From assembly GCA_014860455.1 (NCBI GenBank), contig JACZJQ010000294.1:1-37051 (forward strand): 37,051 bases of DNA, written 5' to 3'. Each line of letters opens with the position of its first letter. Within the stretch, counting starts at the first letter, position 1. This document shows positions 24,227 to 33,037 of this stretch, one piece after another. The position numbers and the translations under genes are program-made. The notes under the pieces are model-generated. The model searched no databases. It had not been told where the DNA came from and saw only the letters and a list, made by a program, of their open reading frames with translations. This DNA comes from Bryobacteraceae bacterium (GTDB lineage: Bacteria > Acidobacteriota > Terriglobia > Bryobacterales > Bryobacteraceae).

Positions 24227-25308
24227 GCACCCTCCTGTATCGTGGCCCGCTCGGCCGCGAAGTGCGTGCGGTGTCCGTCTGTCAAGTCGTATGTGTGGCG
24301 GACCCGCGTTACGTAGTAACCCGCGCCGTCGAACGGATGCCCCATTCGCTCCAGCGTCAAACGGCTCCCTACCACCATGTCCGGCGTGCCACTCGTGGTC
24401 CCCGCAACCGTCACAAAACCGCGTGCCCGCCGCAGGAACTCCGCGCGCGCCCAGGCTGCCGCCTCGGCGCCGTTCAGCGGAGCTTCACGAACACGGTAGG
24501 AGGCGCGTTCGCCAAAGGCACGTTCGAGGATCGAGACGCCGCTCTCGCCGGCCGTAACTTCGGCGTCAATCGCCTCCACTCCCGCTTCCTCATCCACCGC
24601 CTCGCGGTTCGACGCGTCATAACCACTCACTTTCACCTTGGTGCGCTGGTGCGCCAGGTCAGCGCGCGCCTGCACGTCGATCAGGTGGTTGCCCTGCACC
24701 AGCGTGATCTCTGTTCCGGCGCGTCGGTCCCGGGTCTGGAAATAAAGCGTGTCCTCCTGAAGCGAGATTTCGGCCTGGATCAACCGGGCGCGCTCGCGCA
24801 GAAACGCGAGGTCGCTCATGTTCCACTGCTGGACCACGTCGTAGGTGGGACCATCGGCGTCCGCTTCGACCCGCAACCCGTGTTCACTCGCGATTTGCCC
24901 GGCGATCGCGGCGTCGGTCACGTTTTCGTATGTCCGCGACCGCCGCGTCATTCTGAGATCCATCAATCGGTCCTCAGCGAACACGCAAACTTCGGGCGGC
25001 CGCCCTTCGTGGAATTCCACTTCCATCCCACTGACGTAACCCTGGAAGATTGTACGCTCGCCTCTGGCCGGTCCAATTGAGACATCCATCCGCTTGCCGA
25101 AATCGAAGGTCGTGCCGTCCAGATACAACAGCTGCTCCGTGTTCACTCCGGCCGCGGGACCCACGGCCGTGAATCGGGCCGACAGCCGTTTCAAGCCCGC
25201 GGTGTCTTCCTCGACCTCGAGCCGCACCAGATCGCGCGCCAGTTCTCCCTTGACGTTTCTCTCCACCTGGAAGACGGGCGCCGCGGAGTATAGGAGAACG
25301 TCAGTCAT
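24223..25308 (-). CDS. Baseplate hub protein, phage late-control gpD-like (N-terminal part of Pvc8-type spike)
   Basis: 361 residues. Features of the gpD/gp27-like hub family are visible: FQVERNVKGELARDLVRLEV near the start, DFGKRMDVSIG, FQGYVSGMEVEFHEG, then a region ASEHGLRVEADADGPTYDVV and VQQWNMSDLAFLRERARLI, the typical helix that follows the peptide-binding-like domain. The C-terminal part has WARAEFLRRARGFVTVAGTT. Such hubs form a trimer that connects tube and spike. Overlaps upstream (8 bases) and downstream (4 bases) indicate tight coupling. Confidence 0.9.
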   Translation of the reverse strand: MTDVLLYSAAPVFQVERNVKGELARDLVRLEVEEDTAGLKRLSARFTAVGPAAGVNTEQLLYLDGTTFDFGKRMDVSIGPARGERTIFQGYVSGMEVEFHEGRPPEVCVFAEDRLMDLRMTRRSRTYENVTDAAIAGQIASEHGLRVEADADGPTYDVVQQWNMSDLAFLRERARLIQAEISLQEDTLYFQTRDRRAGTEITLVQGNHLIDVQARADLAHQRTKVKVSGYDASNREAVDEEAGVEAIDAEVTAGESGVSILERAFGERASYRVREAPLNGAEAAAWARAEFLRRARGFVTVAGTTSGTPDMVVGSRLTLERMGHPFDGAGYYVTRVRHTYDLTDGHRTHFAAERATIQEGA

Positions 25309-25471
25309 CGAATCCTTCCGCCGCGGTCCGCAGCCGGTCTCGCGACAGAGCCGACTGAGACTCGCGCACTCGCGTCACTTCCTCCCACCCCGGGCCGCCG
25401 TCCCTCGCTCCGGGGGGCGGTTCAGGCTCCGGGATGACCTCGGTCGAGAGCTGGTCGATATGCACCGACAT
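25301..25471 (-). CDS. Small conserved eCIS protein (56 aa, Pvc6-position)
   Basis: A 56-residue protein between the Pvc7-like and gpD-like genes, the place where Pvc6/Afp6 sits. It starts MSVHIDQLSTEVIPEPEPPP and ends RDRLRTAAEGFDD, an arrangement that looks conserved among eCIS loci (strand, Pro-rich linker, then a basic helix and acidic tail). GAGGAGG lies 6 bases before the ATG. Its stop codon overlaps the next start by 8 bases. Pvc6-type proteins are small and of unknown function; a role in hub or tube assembly is an inference from position. Confidence 0.8.
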   Translation of the reverse strand: MSVHIDQLSTEVIPEPEPPPGARDGGPGWEEVTRVRESQSALSRDRLRTAAEGFDD

Positions 25472-25483
25472 CTGCCTTCCTCC

Positions 25484-26797
25484 TCAATGTCCGCACGGGC
25501 GCGCACACCCGCAGGGGCGGCGCGGCGCCTTGCTCGAAGCTCTGCCGGCCGGCCCGTGTGAAAGCCGGCCGGCCGGCAAGGCCACCCAGCCTGGCGTTGC
25601 CGGATCGTTGGTCAGGGGCACGCCGCCCCTGTTGAGACCGCTCTGATTCGCGGTAGACCGCAATGGAACGCCGAATCCGAACGACGCCGCGCGGGCGTCG
25701 GCGACGGGCCTCGGCGGCGACGGCGGCGCCTGTTGCTGGCGCGAAGGCGACGGCATCCCCGCCGACGTCAGCGGCTGGCGCGCCTGCTCGGGCATCACCG
25801 CCCGATGCACAATGGCCACAGCCGCCGGCGGGGCGCCAAATGCCTCGCGCGTCCTGCTCTCGGCGCCTAGCACCTTGGTGTTCTTGACCGATTCAATGGC
25901 CGCGTTCACTCCGCCCGCCGCCGCCAGCGTGAACTTCTGCTGCAGGTCAGCGCCCGAACCGGCCTGTGCCACCGTCACCACTCCTGGTTCCGGCACCAAT
26001 CCAAACGCACCCTCAGGCGTTGCCTTCGCGCCCGCGCCCGCGCCCAGGTGGACGCCCAGGCCGGCGGTTGCGTTCAGATTCGCGCTGAATCCAACCTCCA
26101 ATCCGGCCTGCAACGACAGGGCGCCTCCGATGCCGCCCTCAATTGACAATCCACGCCATGCCGCCGGATCCAGCCCCATCCGCGCCCCAAACTCCGCGGC
26201 GCTTTCCCCTCCGATTGCCAGCCCCACCTGCGCACTCAACCCGAAACCGGCACTGCCCACCGCGCCGAGAGATGCCTGGCCTGGCAGCGAAGCCTTCCCC
26301 GCCTTATTCGCGCCCGGTCCGGATTCAAGAAACTGATACCGCCGGTCCTGCTCCTTGAACGAGAAGTTCACCTTCGCACGAAGCGGCACGCCGTTCGGAG
26401 CGAAATGGTCAAAATCCATATTCAGACTGTCGACCACTCCTTCCAGCACCAGGTCGCCCCACTGAAACCGGAGCTTCGGCGGCGCCTGCTTCTCGCCGCT
26501 CTCCTCCCGCGGGTAGACGAACTGTTCCACCTGCATGGTCTTCTCGCGCACTGAGCGGGGCGATTCGGTGGTGCCTTCGTCCGCCGTGTCGAAGATCAGT
26601 TCCAACGTCAACGTTGTCGAACTCGATCCGGTGTACTGCCGCGTCTGCTTGCCCAGCGACTCGCCGCCTTCCACGCTGTTGGTAATCTGCAGGCGCAGTG
26701 ACGAGGGGTTGAACTGCACGGGAATCGGTTCGCCCAGCGGGGCGGCCGATTCGTCGCTGCTGATTGCCTGGAGTGTGGCCTTTTCGAGCCGGCTCAT
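25484..26797 (-). CDS. Tube/baseplate adaptor protein (Pvc7-like, CIS tube N-terminal domain)
   Basis: 437 residues. Residues about 20-165 match the CIS tube-protein N-terminal domain: PIPVQFNPSSLRLQI, then TLTLELIFDTADEG, EQFVYPREESGE, and PKLRFQWGDLVLEGVVDSL followed by RAKVNFSFKEQ. In PVC/Afp this protein joins the tube end to the spike hub and usually ends in a LysM domain. No LysM is visible. Instead residues about 180-330 are Ala/Gly-rich low complexity with repeated L-G/A-x-G units, then a Pro/Gln region, and the end is Cys-rich (PRRPCGCARPCGH). The gene follows the second tube gene by 13 bases and precedes the 56-aa gene by 12. Confidence 0.85.
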   Translation of the reverse strand: MSRLEKATLQAISSDESAAPLGEPIPVQFNPSSLRLQITNSVEGGESLGKQTRQYTGSSSTTLTLELIFDTADEGTTESPRSVREKTMQVEQFVYPREESGEKQAPPKLRFQWGDLVLEGVVDSLNMDFDHFAPNGVPLRAKVNFSFKEQDRRYQFLESGPGANKAGKASLPGQASLGAVGSAGFGLSAQVGLAIGGESAAEFGARMGLDPAAWRGLSIEGGIGGALSLQAGLEVGFSANLNATAGLGVHLGAGAGAKATPEGAFGLVPEPGVVTVAQAGSGADLQQKFTLAAAGGVNAAIESVKNTKVLGAESRTREAFGAPPAAVAIVHRAVMPEQARQPLTSAGMPSPSRQQQAPPSPPRPVADARAASFGFGVPLRSTANQSGLNRGGVPLTNDPATPGWVALPAGRLSHGPAGRASSKAPRRPCGCARPCGH

Positions 26798-26810
26798 TCG
26801 CTGCTCCCCC

Positions 26811-27281
26811 TTACGGCGCTCTCAGGCGCAAGCCCTCGTGCGCGATGTGTAGTTCCTCTATGGCTATTTCGCCGGTCTTAGCGTTCAACTCCGGCCCTCG
26901 CAGCCGGACCGGTAATCCGCGGTCGAACACCCACGTGGCCGCGACTTCGTCGCCCAGGCTCATCACGTCGATGCTGCCCTCGCAGCGAGCCACCGGCCGC
27001 TGTCCCGAGACGATGCCCTGGATCCAGTTCCACAGTGACCGGTCGGCCTCACCGGAAGAGCCGTGGAACATGCCTCGCTTGAGAACGATGTTCTGGTACT
27101 TCGCGCGACCCACCTGGCGGACCACGGCATCGTTGTTCCCGCCTTCCAGATACTCCTTCACGTCCATTTCCACTTCCAGACCGCTGCACTCCTGAAATCC
27201 GCCGTCACCGAACTCCGCGCCGTCGACACTGCTTCGCAGTTTGATCTGAAACCGGAACGATCGTAGTAGGCTGTTCGCCAT
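26811..27281 (-). CDS. Tube protein 2 (gp19 family, Pvc5-like)
   Basis: 156 residues, the usual length of T4 gp19-type tube proteins. Key stretches are FRFQIKLRSS, FQECSGLEVEMDVKEYLEGG, YQNIVLKRGM and the C-terminal GEIAIEELHIAHEGLRL, which match the family's start, middle and end. It follows the second sheath gene by 3 bases. In PVC the equivalent (Pvc5) forms the tube ring closest to the baseplate, while Pvc1-type rings fill the shaft. The pairing of two tube and two sheath genes supports such a division here. It shares only motif-level similarity with tube 1. Confidence 0.92.
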   Translation of the reverse strand: MANSLLRSFRFQIKLRSSVDGAEFGDGGFQECSGLEVEMDVKEYLEGGNNDAVVRQVGRAKYQNIVLKRGMFHGSSGEADRSLWNWIQGIVSGQRPVARCEGSIDVMSLGDEVAATWVFDRGLPVRLRGPELNAKTGEIAIEELHIAHEGLRLRAP

Positions 27282-27284
27282 CGC

Positions 27285-29267
27285 TTACTCCTCCACCGCC
27301 AGCGTCCCATCGCCGTCGCGCGACAGCCGGAGCACGATGAACTCAAGCGGTTCGGCGGGCGCCACGCCCACCAGTGCGATCAGTTGCCCAGCGTCAAGAA
27401 CGCGTTGCGGGTGGAGTTCAGCGTCGCACTTGACGAAGAACGAGTCCTCTTCCGTGGCGCCCTGAAATGCGCCGGCGCGAAACAGCTTTCGCAGGAATCC
27501 CTCGAGCAGCTTCCGGACCTCCGCGCGCAGCGCCGCGTTGTTGGGTTCGAACACCAGCCACTGCGTCTGCTGCTCGAGCGTCCGCTTGATCATCGTCACC
27601 AGCCGCCGCACGCTCAACTGCCGGTACGAGGGATCGCGGCTCAACGTCCGCGCCGCAGTCAGGCGGATGCCATCCCGCTCGCGCAGATATACATTGATCC
27701 CGTGCGGGTGAAGCTCGTCATGCCGCTGCGCGGAGACGGCGTCGTCCACTGTTACGATTTCCGCGGCCAGTTCGTTCGCCGGACCGTGGGCGACGCCGAA
27801 CAGGTTCTCCTTCCGGGCGACGATCCCCGCGGCCACTGCCGAGGGCGGGATACGAATCAGCGAGTCGCGGCTGTCGTCGCGACGCGCGGCGCGCAGCCAG
27901 GGATGATAGGCGGCGACGTAGGCCGAGTGAAACCTCGACCGCCATTCAAGTATCTGCCGCTGCTTCAACCCTCGCGGCACATCGAGCAGTACGACGAATG
28001 AACGGATCTGCTCGGCGAATTCCTGCAGTTTGAGTTGAAGCCGGGTGATCTCCTCCAGATCTCCAGGAATCTGCGGATTGAGCCGCAGCCCTTCCAGGTC
28101 AGGCGCCACCGGCTCGGGCTCGGGCGGCGCCACGATGGACAGGCAACGCTCGAAGGACGGTCCGGCCAGGGTCACGGGGTCGGTGATGGATTCGGCAGCC
28201 ACCAGCGGCTCGGGCGAATACAAATCAGGCGCCACAACCAGAGATAGGTCCGCCAGTCGCCCCAAGGCGTGAACACCATCGCCTGGCCCGCTGTTGCCGA
28301 AGACCCAGCCGGCGTCGAAGAAGTCCTCGGGGGTGATCTTCTCGTAGAGATCCGTGCCGCCCGCAAAGGACACTGCCGTCACGCTCTCGTCCGGCAGCAC
28401 TTCGGATTCAGCCCAACTGTGATCCGGATAGACAAGGCTCGACTCGTAGCACAACGCCGTTGCAATCCAGCGCGGATGAAGGGAGGAAAGGCCAAGCCGG
28501 TCATGCGTCTCGGCCCGCCCCGTGCCATCACTCAGCGAGAGGATGCCATGGACCACCTCAGCACCCGCTGGCAGGCTCGATACGCTACTGCTCAGCATCG
28601 CCCGGTGAACGAAGCCGCCGGCGCCATCGCGCCCCTCCCGGACAGTGCGGGTAATAAAGCGCAGCTCGATGGAGCCATCCTCCAGAGTAAGACGCAATAG
28701 CGAACCCGCCGGCAGCTTGATGTCTCCCGCGAATGTCAGACTCGACGCTGTCCGGGCCTCGAATGAGACCGGGGAGTGGCTGAACCGGATGGACGCCGAG
28801 ATCTGATTCCCCCAACTCCCTTCGTTCCTCGCGCGCAGGATCAGAGGTCCCGCCGGCGTGGAGGCTCCACCCAGAGTCCCCGACGCCGGCTGTCCTTCGT
28901 TCTCCGGATGGAGTTTGTCTTCGTGAACGATGCGCGCGATGTAAGCGCGCCGGCCTCCCTGCTCGAAGAAAGCCGCCACCGCATAGGGCAGCATACCCGG
29001 ACCTTCAAACGCGCCGTACAGGCTGCGGTACTCGTCGAAGCTCTCAACCGCGACCGCGGTGGTCCGCAGGCGCGGCCGCTCCGGCTCGACGCACGGCCGT
29101 CCATCCCGCCACCGCTCGTCGAACACCGGGACACGCGCCGGCCCGCGCGGGGAGACTCCGGCGAAAGCGCACACGTCCATGCGCACGCCGGTCAGGGCGC
29201 GAAGGGGCACATCCGGGTGGTGATAGATCCCGGGCGCGCCAAGCGGGAATCGGACAGCCGAGGCCAT
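27285..29267 (-). CDS. Contractile sheath protein 2
   Basis: 660 residues. The N-terminus (GAPGIYHHPDVPLRALTGV, then FAGVSPRGPARVPV) departs from the APGVY-x-EE start of classical sheaths but keeps the same layout. The C-terminal third is clear sheath core: IPPSAVAAGIVARKENLFGV, GINVYLRERDGIRLTAARTL, VRRLVTMIKRTLEQQTQWLVF and FFVKCDAELHPQRVLDAGQL, ending in IALVGVAPAEPLEFIVLRL. The sheath shortens around the tube on triggering. A second, more divergent sheath may form the baseplate-proximal ring or decorate the shaft. It is encoded 2 bases after the tube 1 gene. Confidence 0.92.
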   Translation of the reverse strand: MASAVRFPLGAPGIYHHPDVPLRALTGVRMDVCAFAGVSPRGPARVPVFDERWRDGRPCVEPERPRLRTTAVAVESFDEYRSLYGAFEGPGMLPYAVAAFFEQGGRRAYIARIVHEDKLHPENEGQPASGTLGGASTPAGPLILRARNEGSWGNQISASIRFSHSPVSFEARTASSLTFAGDIKLPAGSLLRLTLEDGSIELRFITRTVREGRDGAGGFVHRAMLSSSVSSLPAGAEVVHGILSLSDGTGRAETHDRLGLSSLHPRWIATALCYESSLVYPDHSWAESEVLPDESVTAVSFAGGTDLYEKITPEDFFDAGWVFGNSGPGDGVHALGRLADLSLVVAPDLYSPEPLVAAESITDPVTLAGPSFERCLSIVAPPEPEPVAPDLEGLRLNPQIPGDLEEITRLQLKLQEFAEQIRSFVVLLDVPRGLKQRQILEWRSRFHSAYVAAYHPWLRAARRDDSRDSLIRIPPSAVAAGIVARKENLFGVAHGPANELAAEIVTVDDAVSAQRHDELHPHGINVYLRERDGIRLTAARTLSRDPSYRQLSVRRLVTMIKRTLEQQTQWLVFEPNNAALRAEVRKLLEGFLRKLFRAGAFQGATEEDSFFVKCDAELHPQRVLDAGQLIALVGVAPAEPLEFIVLRLSRDGDGTLAVEE

Positions 29268-29269
29268 GC

Positions 29270-29731
29270 CTACTTGTACTCAATCCCTTCGTGAACCAGG
29301 CTGATTTCCTCCATCGCCACCTCGCCGCCGCCCTTTGCAGCCAGCGTCGGCCCCGTCCACTTCTTGGGCTGGGCGTTTCGCAGCGACCAGGTGGCCACGG
29401 GTTGCCGCGCCTCGTCGAGCAGCGTAATTGTGATGTTGCGCGGATCGGCTGTCCCGTCGCGAACCGTCTTCAACCACGCGAACAGGTCGTCCGAACCGAC
29501 CAGCCCGCGCTTCAGCGTCACATCGTCGAGCTTGTGTGTATTCGGCACCTTGCGCACGGTATTGAACTTTTCGTTCCCGTTGCGGTACTCGGCATAACTT
29601 ACTTCCACGCCGAGACCGCTCACGTCAGCGAAGCCGCCGATGACCGATCCTTCCGAGCCGTCGCCTTGTTGGCCGCCGAGAGCGACGACGTAGTTAAACG
29701 CGCTGTAGGGGTTGTCGCGAAATACAGGCAT
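29270..29731 (-). CDS. Tube protein 1 (gp19 family, Pvc1-like)
   Basis: 153 residues. It shows YSAFNYVVALGG at the start, FADVSGLGVEVSYAEYRNGN, LDDVTLKRGLVGSDDLFAWL and the ending VAMEEISLVHEGIEYK, all typical of phage/eCIS inner-tube proteins. It is probably the main shaft tube subunit because it pairs with the canonical sheath 1 gene 18 bases upstream. GGGAG lies about 7 bases before the ATG. Tube hexamers stack into the hollow needle that carries cargo. Confidence 0.93.
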   Translation of the reverse strand: MPVFRDNPYSAFNYVVALGGQQGDGSEGSVIGGFADVSGLGVEVSYAEYRNGNEKFNTVRKVPNTHKLDDVTLKRGLVGSDDLFAWLKTVRDGTADPRNITITLLDEARQPVATWSLRNAQPKKWTGPTLAAKGGGEVAMEEISLVHEGIEYK

Positions 29732-29749
29732 TGTTGTCTCCCAAATCCT

Positions 29750-31612
29750 TTAGACCTTGGCATCGGCCGTCCATTGGCCGATCCGGAAGATCACAAATTC
29801 AGCCGGCTTCACAGGCGCGATTCCGATGAGGCAAATCAAGCGTCCGTTGTCCAGGTCGTTCTGCGTCATGGTCGTCCGGTCGCAGCGGACGAAGTAGGCT
29901 TCCTCCGGCTTGTCGCCGAGGAGCGCGCCACTCTGCCAAAGCACCAACAGGAAGTTCTCAACCGTCTCTCGAATGTTCGTCCAGAGCCGCGAGTTGTTCG
30001 GCTCGAACACGGCCCACTGGGTCCCCAGGTCAATCGAGTGCTCGACGTAGATGAACAGCCGCCGCACGTTGACGTACTTCCATTCGGGGTCGGAGCTGAT
30101 CGTGCGCGCGCCCCACACCCGGTTGCCCCGGCCTTCGAAGAACCGCAGCGCGTTGATACCCTCCGGGTTGAGGACATCCTGACGCTCCTTGTTGACGTTG
30201 GCCTCGAACCGCGTCAACCCGCGTACAATTTCGTTGGCCGGGGCCTTGTGGACTCCACGCTCAACGTCGGTGCGCGCATAGATGCCGCACACAAAGCCCG
30301 ACGGCGGCAGCATCAGCCGGCGCGGCGGCGCGCCTTGCGCGGGCCTTTCGGTCGGATCGAAGATCTCGACCCATGGGTGGTACATCGCCGCATACTTGCT
30401 GTCAAAGCGCCCCCGGAATGCCCGGATCTCCGTCATTGAACTGCCCTCCGGCGCGTCAAGCACGCCGATGCGATACCGGAGCCGCTCGCAATGGCTGATG
30501 AGCCGCCCCACTGCGTCCGCCGAGAGATCCACGTCGCCGTACGCGCCCGATTCCGGCAGAGCCACTATCGCAATGTCCTCGATCTCGCCGAGCGCCTCTA
30601 AGCCTGTCGCCTTGATTTCGGAGTTATCCAGACTGGCGGCCTGCCCCTGCAGGTCGGAAGGTTGAGCTACGCCGCCATCGTGCCCGCCGGCAAGCCGCAC
30701 CCCCTGGCCGGGATCGGCCGTGCCCCTGAGCGCCAGTAGCAGCTCACCTGGATGTATCGAACCGGGTGTCCAATTCAGTTGGACCACTGAGTTCTCATCC
30801 TCGGGGTCGTTGGCTTGGAGGATTTTGCCGATGTAGCGTTTCTGCCGGGGATCGGCGGCCAGCTCGTTGTAAACGTCCACGCGGTCCAGATCCACCGTCA
30901 CGATCACCTGCATCTCAAGAATCTGGATGACGTCGCTACCGCCGGGCGCGGGTGACGAACCGTTCAACCGGACGAAGGTCTGGCTTCCATCCGGCGCAAC
31001 TTCCACCACGGCTACGTTTCCCGCGACGGGCGGCGTATTGCCCACTACCGCCGTCCCAGCCGTGATCTCGACTATCGAGCCTGCTTTGGCGCGTTGCGCC
31101 TGCGGGCCGAAGGAGCCGTGTGTATATGCCACGTTGCCGCTGCGCGCCACTCGCGTCTCCACCAGCACGTTGCCGAAGCGCCCAGGCCATCGCGCTCGCC
31201 ACGTCGCGGTCCCAGCGCCGCCCGCCACCGGGACTGCCGCCTCCGCGACGCCGTAATCGTCGGCGCCGCCGCCCGAATCGCGCGGCGCATAGACCCGCGA
31301 TACGTACAACCGCTTGCCGCCGTTGTCGAAGAAGGCGCGCGCCGCGTGCGCCAGGTATACGATCCGATCCTCTTCGGGGTCGGCCGAACCCGGGGCGGTA
31401 AGCAACGGATCCAAGCCGCCGTATACCTGCTCGAACTCCGTGAAGCTGGTAATCAGCCGCGGTTCCGTTGTACGCGGACCCTCGGGATACTGTACCGGTC
31501 CGAACCGGGTCATGCCGGCGAAGCCGGTGGTACTGGTTGGCACGCCTTCGATCGACTTCGATCGAAAGCTGACTTCCTCAACGTAAACTCCTGGGGCCAG
31601 GTATTCCGGCAT
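29750..31612 (-). CDS. Contractile sheath protein 1
   Basis: 620 residues and a textbook tail-sheath sequence. The N-terminus is YLAPGVYVEEVSFRSKSIEG followed by TSTTGFAGMTRFGP. The C-terminal core has LPPSGFVCGIYARTDVERGV, KAPANEIV, EGINALRFFEGRGNRVWGAR, VNVRRLFIYVEHSIDLGTQW and FEPNNSRLW. It ends in GIAPVKPAEFVIFRIGQW. The mid-region is a variable surface-exposed insertion. This is the likely main sheath subunit. The gene opens the structural block, after the cap and the transthyretin-like gene. Confidence 0.95.
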   Translation of the reverse strand: MPEYLAPGVYVEEVSFRSKSIEGVPTSTTGFAGMTRFGPVQYPEGPRTTEPRLITSFTEFEQVYGGLDPLLTAPGSADPEEDRIVYLAHAARAFFDNGGKRLYVSRVYAPRDSGGGADDYGVAEAAVPVAGGAGTATWRARWPGRFGNVLVETRVARSGNVAYTHGSFGPQAQRAKAGSIVEITAGTAVVGNTPPVAGNVAVVEVAPDGSQTFVRLNGSSPAPGGSDVIQILEMQVIVTVDLDRVDVYNELAADPRQKRYIGKILQANDPEDENSVVQLNWTPGSIHPGELLLALRGTADPGQGVRLAGGHDGGVAQPSDLQGQAASLDNSEIKATGLEALGEIEDIAIVALPESGAYGDVDLSADAVGRLISHCERLRYRIGVLDAPEGSSMTEIRAFRGRFDSKYAAMYHPWVEIFDPTERPAQGAPPRRLMLPPSGFVCGIYARTDVERGVHKAPANEIVRGLTRFEANVNKERQDVLNPEGINALRFFEGRGNRVWGARTISSDPEWKYVNVRRLFIYVEHSIDLGTQWAVFEPNNSRLWTNIRETVENFLLVLWQSGALLGDKPEEAYFVRCDRTTMTQNDLDNGRLICLIGIAPVKPAEFVIFRIGQWTADAKV

Positions 31613-31649
31613 CGATGGGCTCCTTTACTTGACTTCCGCGCGTCGCGGT

Positions 31650-32444
31650 CTACGGCATAGTGAACTCATTGGTCTCGCTGTGCATTCGTCCGAGCCGAAT
31701 GCCAATGTCTCGCCCGGCGCTCTCAGTGAAACCGCTGGGCAATACCTCGCCTGCTGAAACCGGATCGTTCTCAGGGTCGGCCGGGTTCAACGATTGGGCC
31801 TCTTCGATAGGCAAATCCCAAAGTGGATCCTGCGCGGGCACGTCCGCTGCCGGGGGAACCGGCGCAACGGCGGGCAGGAACACGTCCACCCGGATTTCCA
31901 GCGGATCGGCAAGATCGCCGACAGGGCTGGCGGACGGATGGAGCAATAGGAGAAACTCGCCGCGGTCGTCGGCCATCGCCCGGCCCACCACCGGACCGCC
32001 GCCGGGAAGCCTCGCCGTTACGCGCGCCCATCGTCCCGGGAGTCCGCCGCGTGTCACCCGCCCTCGAATGCCCGTGTGAAGGGACGCCACGTCGTACGCC
32101 GCACCGGGAAACAGCGACGGCCGCCGCACACGGTTCCGATACGGCAAGTCCTCCGCGTCCTCCACCGTCAGGATCGGATAGCTGATCAGCCGCGGTACGA
32201 ATCGCCGCCAGCCTTCGACGAAGCGGAGAGTGACCCGGTCCGCCACGCCCGGTTGATAGAGCAGCGCGTGCAGGCATGAATCGTGCCGGTCCACGTGGGG
32301 CCGCGGCAGCCCTCTGACCGAATCGTTGAACACCACCTTGATTGGATGGGCGATGCGGAGACCCCGGCCTGCGTCGATCGGTTCCAGCCCGAGGGCGAGC
32401 CGCTTGATGTTCTCGGCAAACCGGAGATCGGCAAAGACGTTCAT
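31650..32444 (-). CDS. eCIS protein with transthyretin/carboxypeptidase-regulatory-like domain
   Basis: 264 residues, starting at ATG 32444, which overlaps the stop of the DUF4255 gene (ATGA); the longer open frame upstream overlaps that gene fully. Residues about 20-130 contain IAHPIKVVFNDSVRGLPRPH and RVTLRFVEGWRRFVPRLISY. Residues about 135-195 hold GIRGRVTRGGLPGRWARVTA, then GRAMADDRGEFLLLL, the pattern of a carboxypeptidase-regulatory (transthyretin-like) beta-sandwich. The C-terminal part is acidic and Pro-rich. Such domains often sit on surface or structural proteins. A role at the cap or as a particle decoration is inferred from its position next to the cap gene. Confidence 0.75.
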   Translation of the reverse strand: MNVFADLRFAENIKRLALGLEPIDAGRGLRIAHPIKVVFNDSVRGLPRPHVDRHDSCLHALLYQPGVADRVTLRFVEGWRRFVPRLISYPILTVEDAEDLPYRNRVRRPSLFPGAAYDVASLHTGIRGRVTRGGLPGRWARVTARLPGGGPVVGRAMADDRGEFLLLLHPSASPVGDLADPLEIRVDVFLPAVAPVPPAADVPAQDPLWDLPIEEAQSLNPADPENDPVSAGEVLPSGFTESAGRDIGIRLGRMHSETNEFTMP

Positions 32445-33037
32445 GCTCCCACTCCCGGCCTCGCCCCGGTCACCAGCGTTGTCACAGGGGTGTCGGGCTG
32501 TGCCTGCCGCGAATCGATTCGCGCGATACGCGCGAGATACGGAACGCTCAACCGGTAATCCGTCGGCAGTGAGTCGAACGTGCGCATCACCGCTTCGGTT
32601 GTGATCTCTTCCATCACCACCTGGATGGACTCGTTTGGCCCCCAACCGGCCGATGGGTGCAGCAACGGACCGCTAAGAATCGGGGTGGTCTCCAGGCACT
32701 GCATCGCCTTGCCGATGATTCGCAACTCGAACTCCGAGTTGTCCGCCCACGGCGTAATCAGGAAATGCAGATCCACCGCCAGCCGCCCGCGCCCCTCCTG
32801 GCTGCCGATCGACGACCAGGCTGCACGCATGGTCTTGTTGAAATCGACGCGGTAAAAGAAGATCGATAGTGCCGGCGAGCCGATACTTGTTGATACGGCG
32901 TTCGGCTCGAAGTCTGATGTTCGAACCAACACGGCGCGCGTCTTGCTGCCGTCCACCGGTTCATCCTCTCCGAAGGCGGCGTTGAGCATCCGCTCGATAC
33001 TGCGCCCGGCTGCGGCGATGACGGTGTAATCAGCCAT
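32441..33037 (-). CDS. DUF4255 tail-terminator/cap protein (Pvc16-like)
   Basis: 198 residues from ATG 33037. The DUF4255 (Pvc16 N-terminal) pattern is clear: YTVIAAAGRSIERML at the start, SPALSIFFYRVDFNKTMR, RLAVDLHFLITPWADN, EFELRIIGKAMQCLETTPIL and SIQVVMEEITTEAVMRTFDS, then YRLSVPYLARIARID. In PVC/Afp the Pvc16/Afp16 protein caps the distal end of tube and sheath and fixes particle length. It is usually the last gene of such loci but here is near the front of the operon. It overlaps the upstream gene by 8 bases and the downstream gene by 4. Confidence 0.92.
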   Translation of the reverse strand: MADYTVIAAAGRSIERMLNAAFGEDEPVDGSKTRAVLVRTSDFEPNAVSTSIGSPALSIFFYRVDFNKTMRAAWSSIGSQEGRGRLAVDLHFLITPWADNSEFELRIIGKAMQCLETTPILSGPLLHPSAGWGPNESIQVVMEEITTEAVMRTFDSLPTDYRLSVPYLARIARIDSRQAQPDTPVTTLVTGARPGVGA

